Below are positions 1 to 6,902 of a DNA stretch of 10,822 bases, piece by piece. The notes below the pieces were generated by a model, which saw nothing but the letters and a program-made list of their open reading frames with translations, was not told where the DNA came from and did no database searches. Each line of letters opens with the position of its first letter. Position 1 is the stretch's first letter. The DNA is taken from the NCBI GenBank assembly GCA_026770595.1, contig MU634675.1:1-10822 (forward strand), given 5' to 3'. Position numbers and translations under genes: made by a program. This stretch comes from Ochromonadaceae sp. CCMP2298 (lineage: Eukaryota; Sar; Synurophyceae; Ochromonadales; Ochromonadaceae).

Positions 1-11
1 CCCCCCCAAAG

Positions 12-283
12 GTCTGAAGTCCACAGCACTGCATCTGGGCGACAAGCCGCAGCTGGCTCTCACAGGCCTCAGTCTCGGTGTGCTAGGCGGCCTCGTGTGT
101 GCAGGCAGCGCGGCCCACCTCTCCGCACCTTTCTTTCTTGGCGCTGGGGGCATGTGGGGCCACTGTTTGTGGCAGATATGGACCGCCGATGTGGACGACC
201 CGCAGAACCTGTGGACGCGGTTCAACTCGAATAAGTACTCCGGGGGCTTGCTCACTCTAGCCATAGTTGCGGGCCACTACTAA
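12..283 (+). CDS. COQ2: 4-hydroxybenzoate polyprenyltransferase (COQ2), C-terminal exon, 5' partial
   Basis: COQ2 is the UbiA-family membrane enzyme of the inner mitochondrial membrane that joins the polyprenyl tail to 4-hydroxybenzoate in ubiquinone synthesis. About 89 residues are visible, up to a TAA at 281-283. The exon opens with GLKSTALHLGD, the tail of the second Asp-rich motif (DDxxxGxKSTAL), and ends with WQIWTADVDDPQNLWTRF followed by NSNKYSGG and a last hydrophobic segment. This matches the end of eukaryotic COQ2 (HQIYTxDIxxPEDCWxKFxSN). The frame is open to base 2, but the C run plus AAAG at 1-11 reads as a splice acceptor, and the residues it would encode (PPK) do not fit the motif. 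I therefore start the exon at 12, splitting a Gly codon. Everything upstream lies outside the window. The UbiA/COQ2 assignment is strong; the exact exon start is inferred. Confidence 0.86.
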
Positions 284-960
284 CACTATCCCTCATCCTA
301 ACCCTAACCCCCAAACGAAGGAGCCTGGGGTACTCTTCTTGGGGGGAGGGGGGTGTCAATGCGCAGCGATCAGTGTGGATAATCTGTATTAATAATTGTG
401 TATTGTGTTTTTATCCCAGAATCCCATAATCCCATTAAAGAAACCATGTGTGCGATGGAACAGATATGGTTATTTACATATGTAGTGGTCCCCCTGCTCA
501 CTATTGCGGATATACAGAAGTAGGTCCCTTCGATCCACATGTGGGGTAGCAAACATGCACCAAGAGAAGGCTGAGGAGAAGGGCAGAGGAGGGGAGAGGA
601 GCAGGCAGGATCTCACAAAATGGAAGTCGGAAAATATATCAATAGTGTGTTTCTTCGGAGTGCGTTTCAAACAAACTAACATATGGCTATGGATATCAAC
701 CGCCCCTCCTCTCTCCCCACTCTCCCCTCTCCCCAAAGACTCAGAATCACGGCACTACTGTCCACACAGCAACCGTAACCCTTTCCTCTTCTGTCTCTGC
801 GTCTAGCCTGCATATATGCCTGTGCGTCAGAGGCTCCGCCGCCTCAGCCCCAGCCCCGGCAGCCCCAGCCCCGGCATCCCCATCCCCAGCAGCAACAGGG
901 ATTCCAGCGGCTACAGGGACAGGGGAACATATAAACCAGAGCGCCACTTGTTGGGACCTT
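284..960. other. Convergent intergenic / 3' UTR region between COQ2 and the roadblock gene
   Basis: I see no convincing gene here. The stretch holds the 3' ends of two convergent genes. A possible ATTAAA poly(A) signal for COQ2 lies at 434-439. A purine-rich run at about 562-606 faces a pyrimidine-rich run at about 700-735 on the same strand, so the two are roughly complementary. A three-copy 15-base repeat lies at 846-890. Short open frames on both strands are low-complexity and show no recognisable domain. Confidence 0.6.
846..890. repeat. 15-bp tandem repeat, three copies
   Basis: The unit AGCCCCAGCCCCGGC occurs twice without change (846-860 and 861-875), followed by a diverged third copy (876-890) with ATCCCC in place of AGCCCC. 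It lies just beyond the 3' end of the roadblock gene. Each unit is made of C4 tracts separated by AG or AT, so the array is strongly strand-asymmetric. Confidence 0.85.
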
Positions 961-1454
961 TTAGCCGTTCACACGCTCTGCCGATGCAGTCCACCGTTGG
1001 ATCACGATCACGATAAATTGAATGTCTGATGGATGGGCAAGAGAATGATTAGTCAAGCAAGCGGAGAGTCACAAAGATAACCACAAACACATCACCACAT
1101 ATGCCGCGCCGAGAAGACAGGAGACTCACCGAAAGCAACCATGATCTCATGCCTCTTTGCCCTAATCCTCAAATACCGCAATTCGTTCTTGGGGTCCAGA
1201 TCCCTCACCACGCCTCTTGCCTGGGTGGTCAGACTGATCATGGTGGTGGCATATCTCTCCGCGTCCTCCAGAGACATCGTGGGGAACCGTCGCAGCACCT
1301 GTCCCTGCTTGTTGCAAATGACGTACCCCTCTACGCCGTTCTGCACCTTAATGCGCTCGATCGTTTCCTCGACTTCACTCTGGAAGGGGGGAATGGGACA
1401 GAAATAGAGTTACATACGCCCAGACAAAAAAAATCCAGCACGACGACTCACCAT
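961..1454 (-). CDS. DYNLRB: Roadblock/LC7 dynein light chain, three exons
   Basis: Roadblock/LC7 light chains dimerise on the dynein intermediate chain and serve both cytoplasmic and axonemal (intraflagellar and outer-arm) dyneins. Exons on the minus strand are 1454-1452 (ATG only), 1379-1130 and 1025-961, giving 105 residues with a TAA at 963-961. Introns are 72 bp (donor GTGAGT, acceptor CCAG) and 104 bp (donor GTGAGT, acceptor TCAG), in phases 0 and 1. The spliced protein starts MSEVEETIERIKVQNGVEGY, contains VRDLDPKNELRYLRIRAKRH and EIMVAFD, and ends in a beta strand FIVIVIQ. These follow animal DYNLRB closely (VEETLKRIQ, VRDIDPQNDLTFLRIRSKK, NEIMVAPD, LIVIQ). The usual family length is about 96 residues; the C-terminal tail here is a few residues longer. 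It is divergent from PEX10, and its 5' leader runs upward from 1455. Confidence 0.93.
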
Positions 1455-1965
1455 TTTGTCAAGTGCTTCCAAGCAGGCGAATTAATTCCAATGAATGTGG
1501 CTGCTGCTGGGTTGAGGCAGGGCAGACTTGCGCGATGGGCTTCAAGGCAACACTCTGCCTCGGTTCTGGCGGCAGATCGCGGCACCTTGCTCCACCAAGA
1601 ACAGCAAAGCAGGTCGATCTCATCTCGTTTCGAAGATGCCCCCTGAAATCTGGACGATGAAACGGCACGTAACGGACGGAGTTAAAGTTTTACCGAGTAG
1701 GTTTCTACCGGTATCCCAGGAATCCCTCTGGGGGGGGCACCCAATGGGAGTTGGATGGGGGCTCTCCGCGAACCTGTAGAAGGGGATAGACCTTCCCCAA
1801 TGCCAGAATCGGCGAGCAAAGGAGCGAGAGACCGGGCTGTCTGAGAGAGTTCAGCGGGGCGGATCAATCAGGTCTTCTGCGAGCTAAGGTATCGCAGGGA
1901 CGTCGACTTCCTCTGACTGTCTGACATTCTGACATCTGTCTATCTGACCGTCTGTCCAACTGTCC
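1455..1965. promoter_or_regulatory. Divergent promoter region, roadblock / PEX10
   Basis: These roughly 510 bases separate two divergent genes and should hold both promoters and both 5' leaders. A CCAAT pentamer lies at 1741-1745, next to a run of eight Gs. No TATA box is evident on either side. The PEX10-proximal end is an eight-base tandem array (1911-1965). The CCAAT assignment is only a sequence match. Confidence 0.5.
1911..1965 (+). repeat. 8-bp tandem repeat (NTCTGACH-type) in the PEX10 leader
   Basis: Seven degenerate copies lie head to tail: CTCTGACT, GTCTGACA, TTCTGACA, TCTGTCT (one base short), ATCTGACC, GTCTGTCC and AACTGTCC. The last copy ends on base 1965 and the PEX10 ATG begins at 1966. 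The array is G-poor on the sense strand and would form the start-proximal part of the 5' UTR. Confidence 0.8.
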
Positions 1966-3633
1966 ATGGCCTCTGAGATGACGAGCAGCGGGGGAAACGG
2001 AGGCAGTAGCAGCGAAGGCAGCGGAGGCAGCAGCGGCAGCAGCGGCATCAGCAGCAGGTTTCAGTTCGCCTCCCAGAGTGCCATGCTCTTCGCACATTTC
2101 GTGGACGACTACGAGGTGAGACAATTCTGCACCCAGCTCACCCAGGCATGCGAAGCTTCACTGGGGGGTAGGCTGGCCGTCCTACACAAGGCTGAACTGA
2201 CCCTGCTCTCGAGGTTGCTGTACTATTTGACCTCGCTTGTGGCTTGCGGGCGTACTCCCGGACAGGCCTTTTGTGACTTCGTGCTGATCAAGGAGAGCGG
2301 GGGTGTTGGTGGCGGTAGTAGTGGTAGGACGGGAGTGCTGCGGCTGCGGATAGGGGAGCAGGTGGCATTGGCAGTATTGCAGGCGGGCCTCCCATACCTG
2401 CTGGAGCGAAGGGGGACCATCCTGGGAACCGTAAAGGGAATGTGGGACCTGCTGTGCAGTAAGGAGGACCTTTCGAGCGTAGAAGAGACGGGGCAGGCGC
2501 TGACTGGGCAGGGGCTGGTACCTGAGGTTGAGGGTGCGGGGGCTAGTGGCGGTACCAGTGCTGATGGAGAAGGTAGCAGCAGCAGCAGCAGCAGCAGTAG
2601 CAGCAGCAGTAGCAGTAGCAGCAGCAGTAGCAGTAACCACCCACCCAGCTTCCTGGTCATGCTCCTGCGGGCAGTCTACAGGAGCCTTACCTTGGGGGAT
2701 TCCGGCGTTCTGGGCGGCCTGAGCAGCAGCATCGAGGCGGCGGCGGGGCTGGGCGCAGACATTCACAGCGCACTCTTCCTGCTGGCTGGCAGGTACGTTT
2801 GGAGGCCCTAGCCATACCCTTAGCCTTACTCTGACTCCCATACCCTTACCCATACCCTTACAACCTTATCCATACCCACTCCTATACATAACCATACCCC
2901 ACTAAACCATACCCATACCCCACGATACCCACATACCCCCCCCCCTCACAATCCATTCCCATATTTCCTTATTCCCCTATTCCTCTATTCCTCTAGGTAC
3001 CTGGAGATCTCTATGCGCATGCTGCAGGTGCGCTTGGTCACAAAATCCGCCCCCTCGACCAGCCTACGCCCACTAGCCTGGCTGCTGGGCTTCCGGGTAA
3101 GTCTGCTGGTCTATTACGCGGTGCGGGTGCTGCTGGGCGAGTTGGACAGACAGCTGGAGGGGGGGGCAGGGGGGGCAGGTGAGGGGATGGTGGAAGGGTC
3201 AGGGACAGTGGGGATAGGGGTTGGGGTGGTGGAAGGGGCAGGGGCAGGGGCAGGGGTGGGGGTGGGGGTGGGGGTTAAGGCGGGGGCGGCAACAGAAGCA
3301 CAGGATGCGGGCGTTAGGGGGGCAGCACAGAGTAGCTCCCTGATCGATCTACAACATACAGAAACGCCCCCCTCCAAGTGCAGCCTGTGCATCGACCGCC
3401 TCACCCAACCCGCCGCCGCCCCCTGCGGCCACGTTTTCTGCTGGGACTGCATAGTGGGATACGCACACAGCGCCAGCTCCGGCCCAAGCCCCGACACGAG
3501 CACCAGCGCCAGTGCCTCTGCGGGCGCGTGGGCGGGCAAGGTGTGCAGGTGCCCCATATGCAGGGCTGAGTTTGCGCCCCAAAAGATAAGGGCGCTGTTC
3601 CTGTACAAACCGGGGGACTCACCGCGGCCGTAG
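1966..3633 (+). CDS. PEX10: Peroxin-10, RING E3 ubiquitin ligase of the peroxisome membrane
   Basis: PEX10, with PEX2 and PEX12, forms the peroxisomal membrane ligase and channel that ubiquitinates the import receptor PEX5 for recycling. Exons 1966-2792 and 2997-3633 join through a 204-bp phase-2 intron (AG|GTACGT ... CTCTAG|G) into 487 residues, longer than the roughly 330 of animal PEX10. The conserved N-terminal domain begins near residue 30 (FVDDYEVRQFCTQL, ELTLLSRLLYYLTSL) and includes AGLPYLLERR. The splice junction restores LFLLAGRYLEISMRM. A C3HC4 RING spans about residues 404-464: CSLC, CGH, FCWDC, CPIC, followed by APQKIRALFLY. Low-complexity inserts account for the extra length: a Ser/Gly N-terminus, a run of 20 Ser, a Gly/Val/Ala linker and an Ala/Ser insert inside the RING. 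The ATG sits in CCATGG. Reading into the intron would instead end in YVWRP and a stop, losing the RING. Confidence 0.93.
2575..2634 (+). repeat. AGY trinucleotide repeat encoding 20 serines
   Basis: Twenty consecutive serine codons lie inside PEX10, every one AGC or AGT and none TCN, so the tract is a trinucleotide microsatellite interrupted by AGT codons. It falls between the conserved N-terminal part and the hydrophobic SFLVMLLRAVYRSLTL segment. The antisense frame reads as poly-Leu, which is an artefact of the repeat. Confidence 0.95.
2793..2996 (+). other. PEX10 intron with CCATACC-type degenerate repeat
   Basis: This GT-AG intron is almost free of G on the sense strand after its first few dozen bases. 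About eight copies of a CATACC core (CCATACCC, CCATACCCTTA and variants) lie between about 2811 and 2940, followed by a pyrimidine tract ending in TTCCTCTAG. The same core recurs between 6220 and 6390. Confidence 0.85.
3235..3276 (+). repeat. G-rich hexamer repeat in the PEX10 coding sequence
   Basis: Seven in-frame hexamers, three GGGGCA, three GGGGTG and one GGGGTT, encode alternating Gly-Ala and Gly-Val. They sit within a longer G-rich stretch (about 3156-3290) that codes for the flexible linker before the RING. The coding strand carries well over four G4 tracts at short spacing, the usual pattern of G-quadruplex-forming sequence. Confidence 0.88.
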
Positions 3634-4230
3634 TGAACTGCTGTATAGTGTACATAAAATTAAATAATACAGCCCGTAGAAACAGCCCGTTTTTATTTGA
3701 CTGATCCATGTAATCTATTTTGCCTTGTGCGTTGGAGTGTGCACTTTACCACCACAGTTTTTTGGAGCTTTTTGCTGGCGTCGGCAAAACTTTGTTCCCC
3801 ATTTACTGTTGGCTGGCGAGTCTTTAATTATTATTCCCAGCTGGTGGGATGTGGTAGGTTTTATACGAATGGTACCTTTTTTGGGCTGCTGTTCGAGCGA
3901 AACGAAATAGTAGTTTAATTTTGATACTGTAGAACGAAAGTCTTTCCCCGGAACAGCACCCTTCCAAAACCCACATTCCACCCCAGTAGGGGGGATCAAT
4001 TCCCAGGTTCCCCCTGGGAATCAGGAACTGACGGAAGTCCCTGCAAATCCAGGTAATAATCTGTAATAATCTGTGGATCACGCATTCAGCTCAGCAACAT
4101 AATTGTACTCAATTTAAAAGCATCATATTACATTACTAAAAAGTATCTAGAATTGCGTGAATCGATAAGGGTTAGTACTTTCTAGCACACTGTGTTTCGT
4201 CAGTTTAGGCGTTTATAGGCCCTTTTCCCC
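3634..4230. other. Intergenic, AT-richer stretch between PEX10 and AMPK gamma
   Basis: I recognise no gene here. A probable PEX10 poly(A) signal (ATTAAA) is at 3659-3664. From about 3640 to 4200 the base composition is clearly more AT-rich than the flanking genes. Open frames of 60 to 94 codons overlap on both strands around 3700-4080, with no domain I can name. A perfect 9-bp inverted repeat with a 5-base loop lies at 3999-4021 (ATTCCCAGG ... CCTGGGAAT). Confidence 0.55.
3659..3664 (+). promoter_or_regulatory. Possible PEX10 polyadenylation signal (ATTAAA)
   Basis: ATTAAA, a common variant of the poly(A) signal, begins 26 bases after the PEX10 stop codon in a short AT-rich stretch. It is supported only by motif and position. 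Confidence 0.3.
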
Positions 4231-4236
4231 TATAAA
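4231..4236 (+). promoter_or_regulatory. Possible TATA box of the AMPK-gamma gene
   Basis: TATAAA follows CCCC and precedes GAGA, about 256 bases upstream of the AMPK-gamma start. Initiation 25 to 30 bases downstream would place the mRNA start near 4260 and leave a leader of about 230 bases. That leader would include an upstream ATG at 4328 and the hairpin at 4449-4481. The call rests on the motif alone. Confidence 0.35.
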
Positions 4237-4240
4237 GAGA

Positions 4241-4271
4241 TTCACGGGCTTCAGGGGATTTTCACGGGCTT
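4241..4271 (+). repeat. Short direct repeat TTCACGGGCTT
   Basis: The same 11 bases occur at 4241-4251 and 4261-4271, exactly 20 bases apart, just downstream of the possible TATA box. They may be two binding sites on the same helix face or a remnant of local duplication. Confidence 0.6.
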
Positions 4272-4448
4272 GCCGAGGCAGCTGGGAAAAATCACTCGCT
4301 CGGGGGAGCAGGTCACGTGTCGGTCGGATGCGAGGTCGAGTGGTTTCTATTTCTGTCGACTCGGCCCGGAACTTCACTCTTCCCTCCCCCTCAAAGGCGC
4401 ACCTCAGCCCGCCCGGAGGACAGTATCCAGGACTTCGCAGGCGGAGGA

Positions 4449-4481
4449 CTTCTTTTGTGATCCTTTTTATCACAAAAGAAG
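4449..4481 (+). promoter_or_regulatory. Perfect 13-bp inverted repeat (hairpin) upstream of the AMPK-gamma ATG
   Basis: CTTCTTTTGTGAT at 4449-4461 is the exact reverse complement of ATCACAAAAGAAG at 4469-4481, with a seven-base loop CCTTTTT. The structure ends 10 bases before the start codon at 4492. In RNA it would be a continuous 13-pair stem in the 5' leader; in DNA it would be a palindromic protein site. Which of these it is cannot be read from the sequence. Confidence 0.8.
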
Positions 4482-4491
4482 GGGCCGAAAG

Positions 4492-5667
4492 ATGTCGTCG
4501 CACAAGGACGAGGAGATTTTTAATTCGACGGACCCGGAGGTTATCCACGGTCTGATCCAGAATATTTTTAGCACGACGAAATGCTACGAATTGATGCAGA
4601 ATAGTAGCAAGGTGAGTGCAGCGCAGAGCCATGGCATGCATCCACTCTCTCACATCTTTCTTGAACTTCAATAGGCGACAGTGTTCGAGACCACCATCCC
4701 CTTCCAGTTAGCGTTCTTTGCCTTAGTAGAACATGGTAAGAAAGTCAATCTAATCGTCGACCTCGCCACTCTCTTCACGCACTGACCTCTCGACCCCCTA
4801 CCTACCACTTCCCCTTTCCCTTCCCCTTCCCTTGCCGCAGACACCGACACAGCGCCCCTATGGGACCCCGAGCGCCGCACCTTCGTAGGCCTCATGACCA
4901 TCTCCGACTACATACACGCACTCCGCGTGTGGCGCGCCCAGTCCCTGCCCAGTAGTGACCTCACATCCAAGACGATATCTGAAATGATGCTCGCCTCGGG
5001 CCTGGTCTTCAGACAGGCCGGCTTCCAGTCCATCGACGCGGAAGACAGCGTGCTGCAGATGTGCATGCTGCTCCTACGCACGGGCAACGACTACGTGCCC
5101 GTGATCGACGCAGAAACGGGAAACCTCGTCTCAATTCTGGGATTTTTAGACGTCGTGCACCTGCTCAACCAGGCTTCTGAGCGGTTTCCCAACCTCTTCG
5201 CGCGCACTATCCAGGAGGCGCAGATAGGCACGTTTCAGAACATCATCACGGCACCTAAGAGCGCCAAGCTGTGTGAGGTGCTGGACGTACTGGAGCAGAG
5301 GAATATGTCAGGACTGCCTGTGGTGGACGAGGCAAACAGGGTGGTGGGTTTCTACCACCGCTCCGATGTATCTTTTATCATCAAAGCTACAGACACAGAT
5401 GTGGTTTTATCGAACCTGGGCAGCTTCAGGCTTGAGGAGTCACTACTGCTGAGGGAGCAGCTGCTTCTTAGTGGGGAGATTATGTCCTCCTTCCAGGGAC
5501 TGGTGGTGTGCAGGCTGGGGGACACGCTGGGCACCGTGCTGCAGAGCATGATGAGGGCGCGGTCTAGTCGTGTGGTGGTGGTGAACGACACGCTGCACTG
5601 TGTGGGTCTGATCAGCATCAAAGACGTCATACGGTACTACCTGGGCCACTACCAGTCACTGCGGTAG
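4492..5667 (+). CDS. PRKAG/SNF4: AMPK/SNF1 gamma subunit, four CBS motifs
   Basis: The gamma subunit is the nucleotide-sensing part of the AMPK/SNF1 energy-sensor kinase. Exons 4492-4611, 4675-4735 and 4841-5667 join through 63-bp (phase 0, GTGAGT) and 105-bp (phase 1, GTAAGA) introns into 335 residues, the normal size of a compact gamma subunit. The spliced protein reads CYELMQNSSK, ATVFETTIPFQLAFFALVEH, then DTDTAPLWDPERRTFVGLM and TISDYI, following the animal gamma order closely. Later landmarks are PVIDAETGN, EAQIGTFQNI, SGLPVVDEANRVVGFYHRSD and RVVVVNDTLHCVGLISIKDVI. The Asp that binds ribose at the end of each CBS motif is present in all four: D83, D164, D236 and D322. The start at 4492 is the first in-frame ATG and gives the expected N-terminus; the frame is open further upstream but has no ATG. 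There is no carbohydrate-binding domain, so it is not the plant beta-gamma fusion type. Confidence 0.93.
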
Positions 5668-6094
5668 CCTCCCCCACAGCTGCATCCCCTGCATTATCTG
5701 CAAATAGCGGGACTGCGGGGACGGGTTATGTGGGTTTTGCAGTAGTCTGCGGGTCTGCGGTGCGGGTTACGCTGGTTTGGGGGTCGGGTACCCTATAGTT
5801 CACAGCCCGCAAGTTAGTAGCAACAGGGACCCCTGTCTCTCGATCGAAGAGGGACTTGAAAACCCCCCGTCATCGCGCCCAGTCTGTACGAGCGAAATTG
5901 TTATTTTACTTTGTAATGTGTATCGCACCCATCACTCGAGTCCAACGGACACAGGCCGCCCGTGTGACTGTGCGAAGCCGTGCTCAGATCAGCATCCCAC
6001 GTTCCCCTGTTCGCAGCGCGGTGTGGCGGACGAATGATAGACTGTGCCCCCTTAGGACCTATGGGAACGCGCGTTGTATAATATGCTCAGGGAA

Positions 6095-6240
6095 GTTGTA
6101 AAATATAAGAGTCAAAACGATGAAAATGAGTCTTTTTACCTACAACCTCCTACTACATAATGATCAGAGGTACGTAGTTGTAAAATATAACAGGATGATG
6201 GAAATGTGGCGTCTTGCCTACACCTACACATAACGTACCA
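6095..6240. repeat. Imperfect tandem repeat, period 82 bp
   Basis: GTTGTAAAATATAA begins at 6095 and again at 6177, exactly 82 bases apart. The similarity continues with gaps through the next 35 bases or so: a GATGAAAATG-like segment and the end in CCTACA are shared. The second copy then runs into the CATACC-type simple repeat. Confidence 0.65.
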
Positions 6241-6390
6241 CATACCGCTATCACACACCACAGAGACGCAGAATATACCACATACCACACCACTACCGCA
6301 TACCACCGACCACATACACCGATCACTACTCGTACCAGATACCCATAGCATATACCACAGCCAAACCACATACCACAACCACATACTTCG
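6220..6390. repeat. Degenerate CCACATA/CATACC simple repeat
   Basis: CATACC, CACATACC and ACCACATA units recur at irregular spacing and the plus strand is almost free of G. The core matches the repeat in the PEX10 intron and has the same strand orientation. No conserved longer unit is visible. Confidence 0.75.
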
Positions 6391-6698
6391 CAGACAGAGA
6401 GCAAACTAGGCCCACCCCCTGACCGGAGCTAGGTCAGTCCTATTAACCCATCCTATATGTACTTGGCTTCCAACTACACCCCAAGCCAGGACCGGCGGCG
6501 CTCTGGCCAGCAGCAAGCGACTCGGCCCACACCCCCACCCCCACCCACAAACAAGGCAAAACGGGTTATGGAAACGAGCAATGGAGCAATATCTGGACAT
6601 TTTATATGTTAACTGCCCATGTTATGAATCTATGTGCATACAAGAACAATAAACAGCCTACAATTCCTCGAAACCGCTCTACTTCGAGGGTTCACAAC

Positions 6699-6902
6699 TT
6701 ATCCAGTCGCTGGGCCCCCTGCCGACTCCTTCTCCAGAACGCAAGGGTTCTCCTGGATCTCCTTGATCAAGAAGGCTATAACATCCACCGGCTTCTGCAC
6801 CACTATTCTCTTCAGATACTCCTGCAGAATCTCCTTTATGTGGTTCTCCTTGGCGTAGTCGCAGATCTTATCGATGATCTCCGTGTCGTCGCCGTTCTCC
6901 AT
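6699..6902 (-). CDS. Small RIIa-type dimerisation/docking domain protein
   Basis: This single-exon gene encodes 67 residues. Residues about 8 to 55 (IIDKICDYAKENHIKEILQE, YLKRIVVQKPVDVIAFLIKE) fit the RIIa/Dpy-30-like fold: two amphipathic helices around a K/R-x-P-x-D turn. The ENHI...EILQ...QKPVDVIAFLI pattern is closest, from memory, to the N-terminus of ciliary adenylate kinases such as AK8. RIIa domains form dimers that dock on amphipathic helices of AKAP-like proteins, often in radial spokes and the sperm fibrous sheath. The ATG (6902-6900) has a G at +4 and starts the domain cleanly. It lies downstream of CFAP91 on the same strand. After the domain the protein ends ESAGGPATG-stop, which resembles the start of an adenylate kinase P-loop (GGPxSGKGT) cut short. 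No kinase domain follows in any frame. It could be a free-standing docking protein or a truncated RIIa-kinase gene. Confidence 0.75.
   Translation of the reverse strand: MENGDDTEIIDKICDYAKENHIKEILQEYLKRIVVQKPVDVIAFLIKEIQENPCVLEKESAGGPATG

Larger units (their letters stand above)
5668..6698. other. Convergent intergenic region, AMPK gamma / RIIa gene
   Basis: About 1 kb lies between the 3' ends of two convergent genes. I see no supported gene. It holds a two-copy imperfect repeat of 82-base period (6095-6240), a CCACATA/CATACC-type simple repeat (about 6220-6390), and C-rich stretches near 6530-6547. Open frames on either strand are repeat translations (for example Trp/Val/Cys-rich on the minus strand) or have no recognisable domain. 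Confidence 0.55.

Noticed and set aside
297-310. Telomere-like CCTAACCCTAACCC
   Set aside because: It has about two units only, lies inside ordinary gene-bearing sequence, and there is no array.
1101-1646. Plus-strand ORF of 181 codons
   Set aside because: It is antisense to the roadblock exons, whose spliced protein matches the family closely.
2223-2660. Antisense ORF of 145 codons with a long poly-Leu run resembling a membrane segment
   Set aside because: It is the complement of the AGY serine repeat inside PEX10; the rest has no homology and lies opposite a well-supported exon.
6136-6404. Minus-strand Trp/Val/Tyr/Cys-rich ORFs
   Set aside because: They are translations of the CATACC-type simple repeat.
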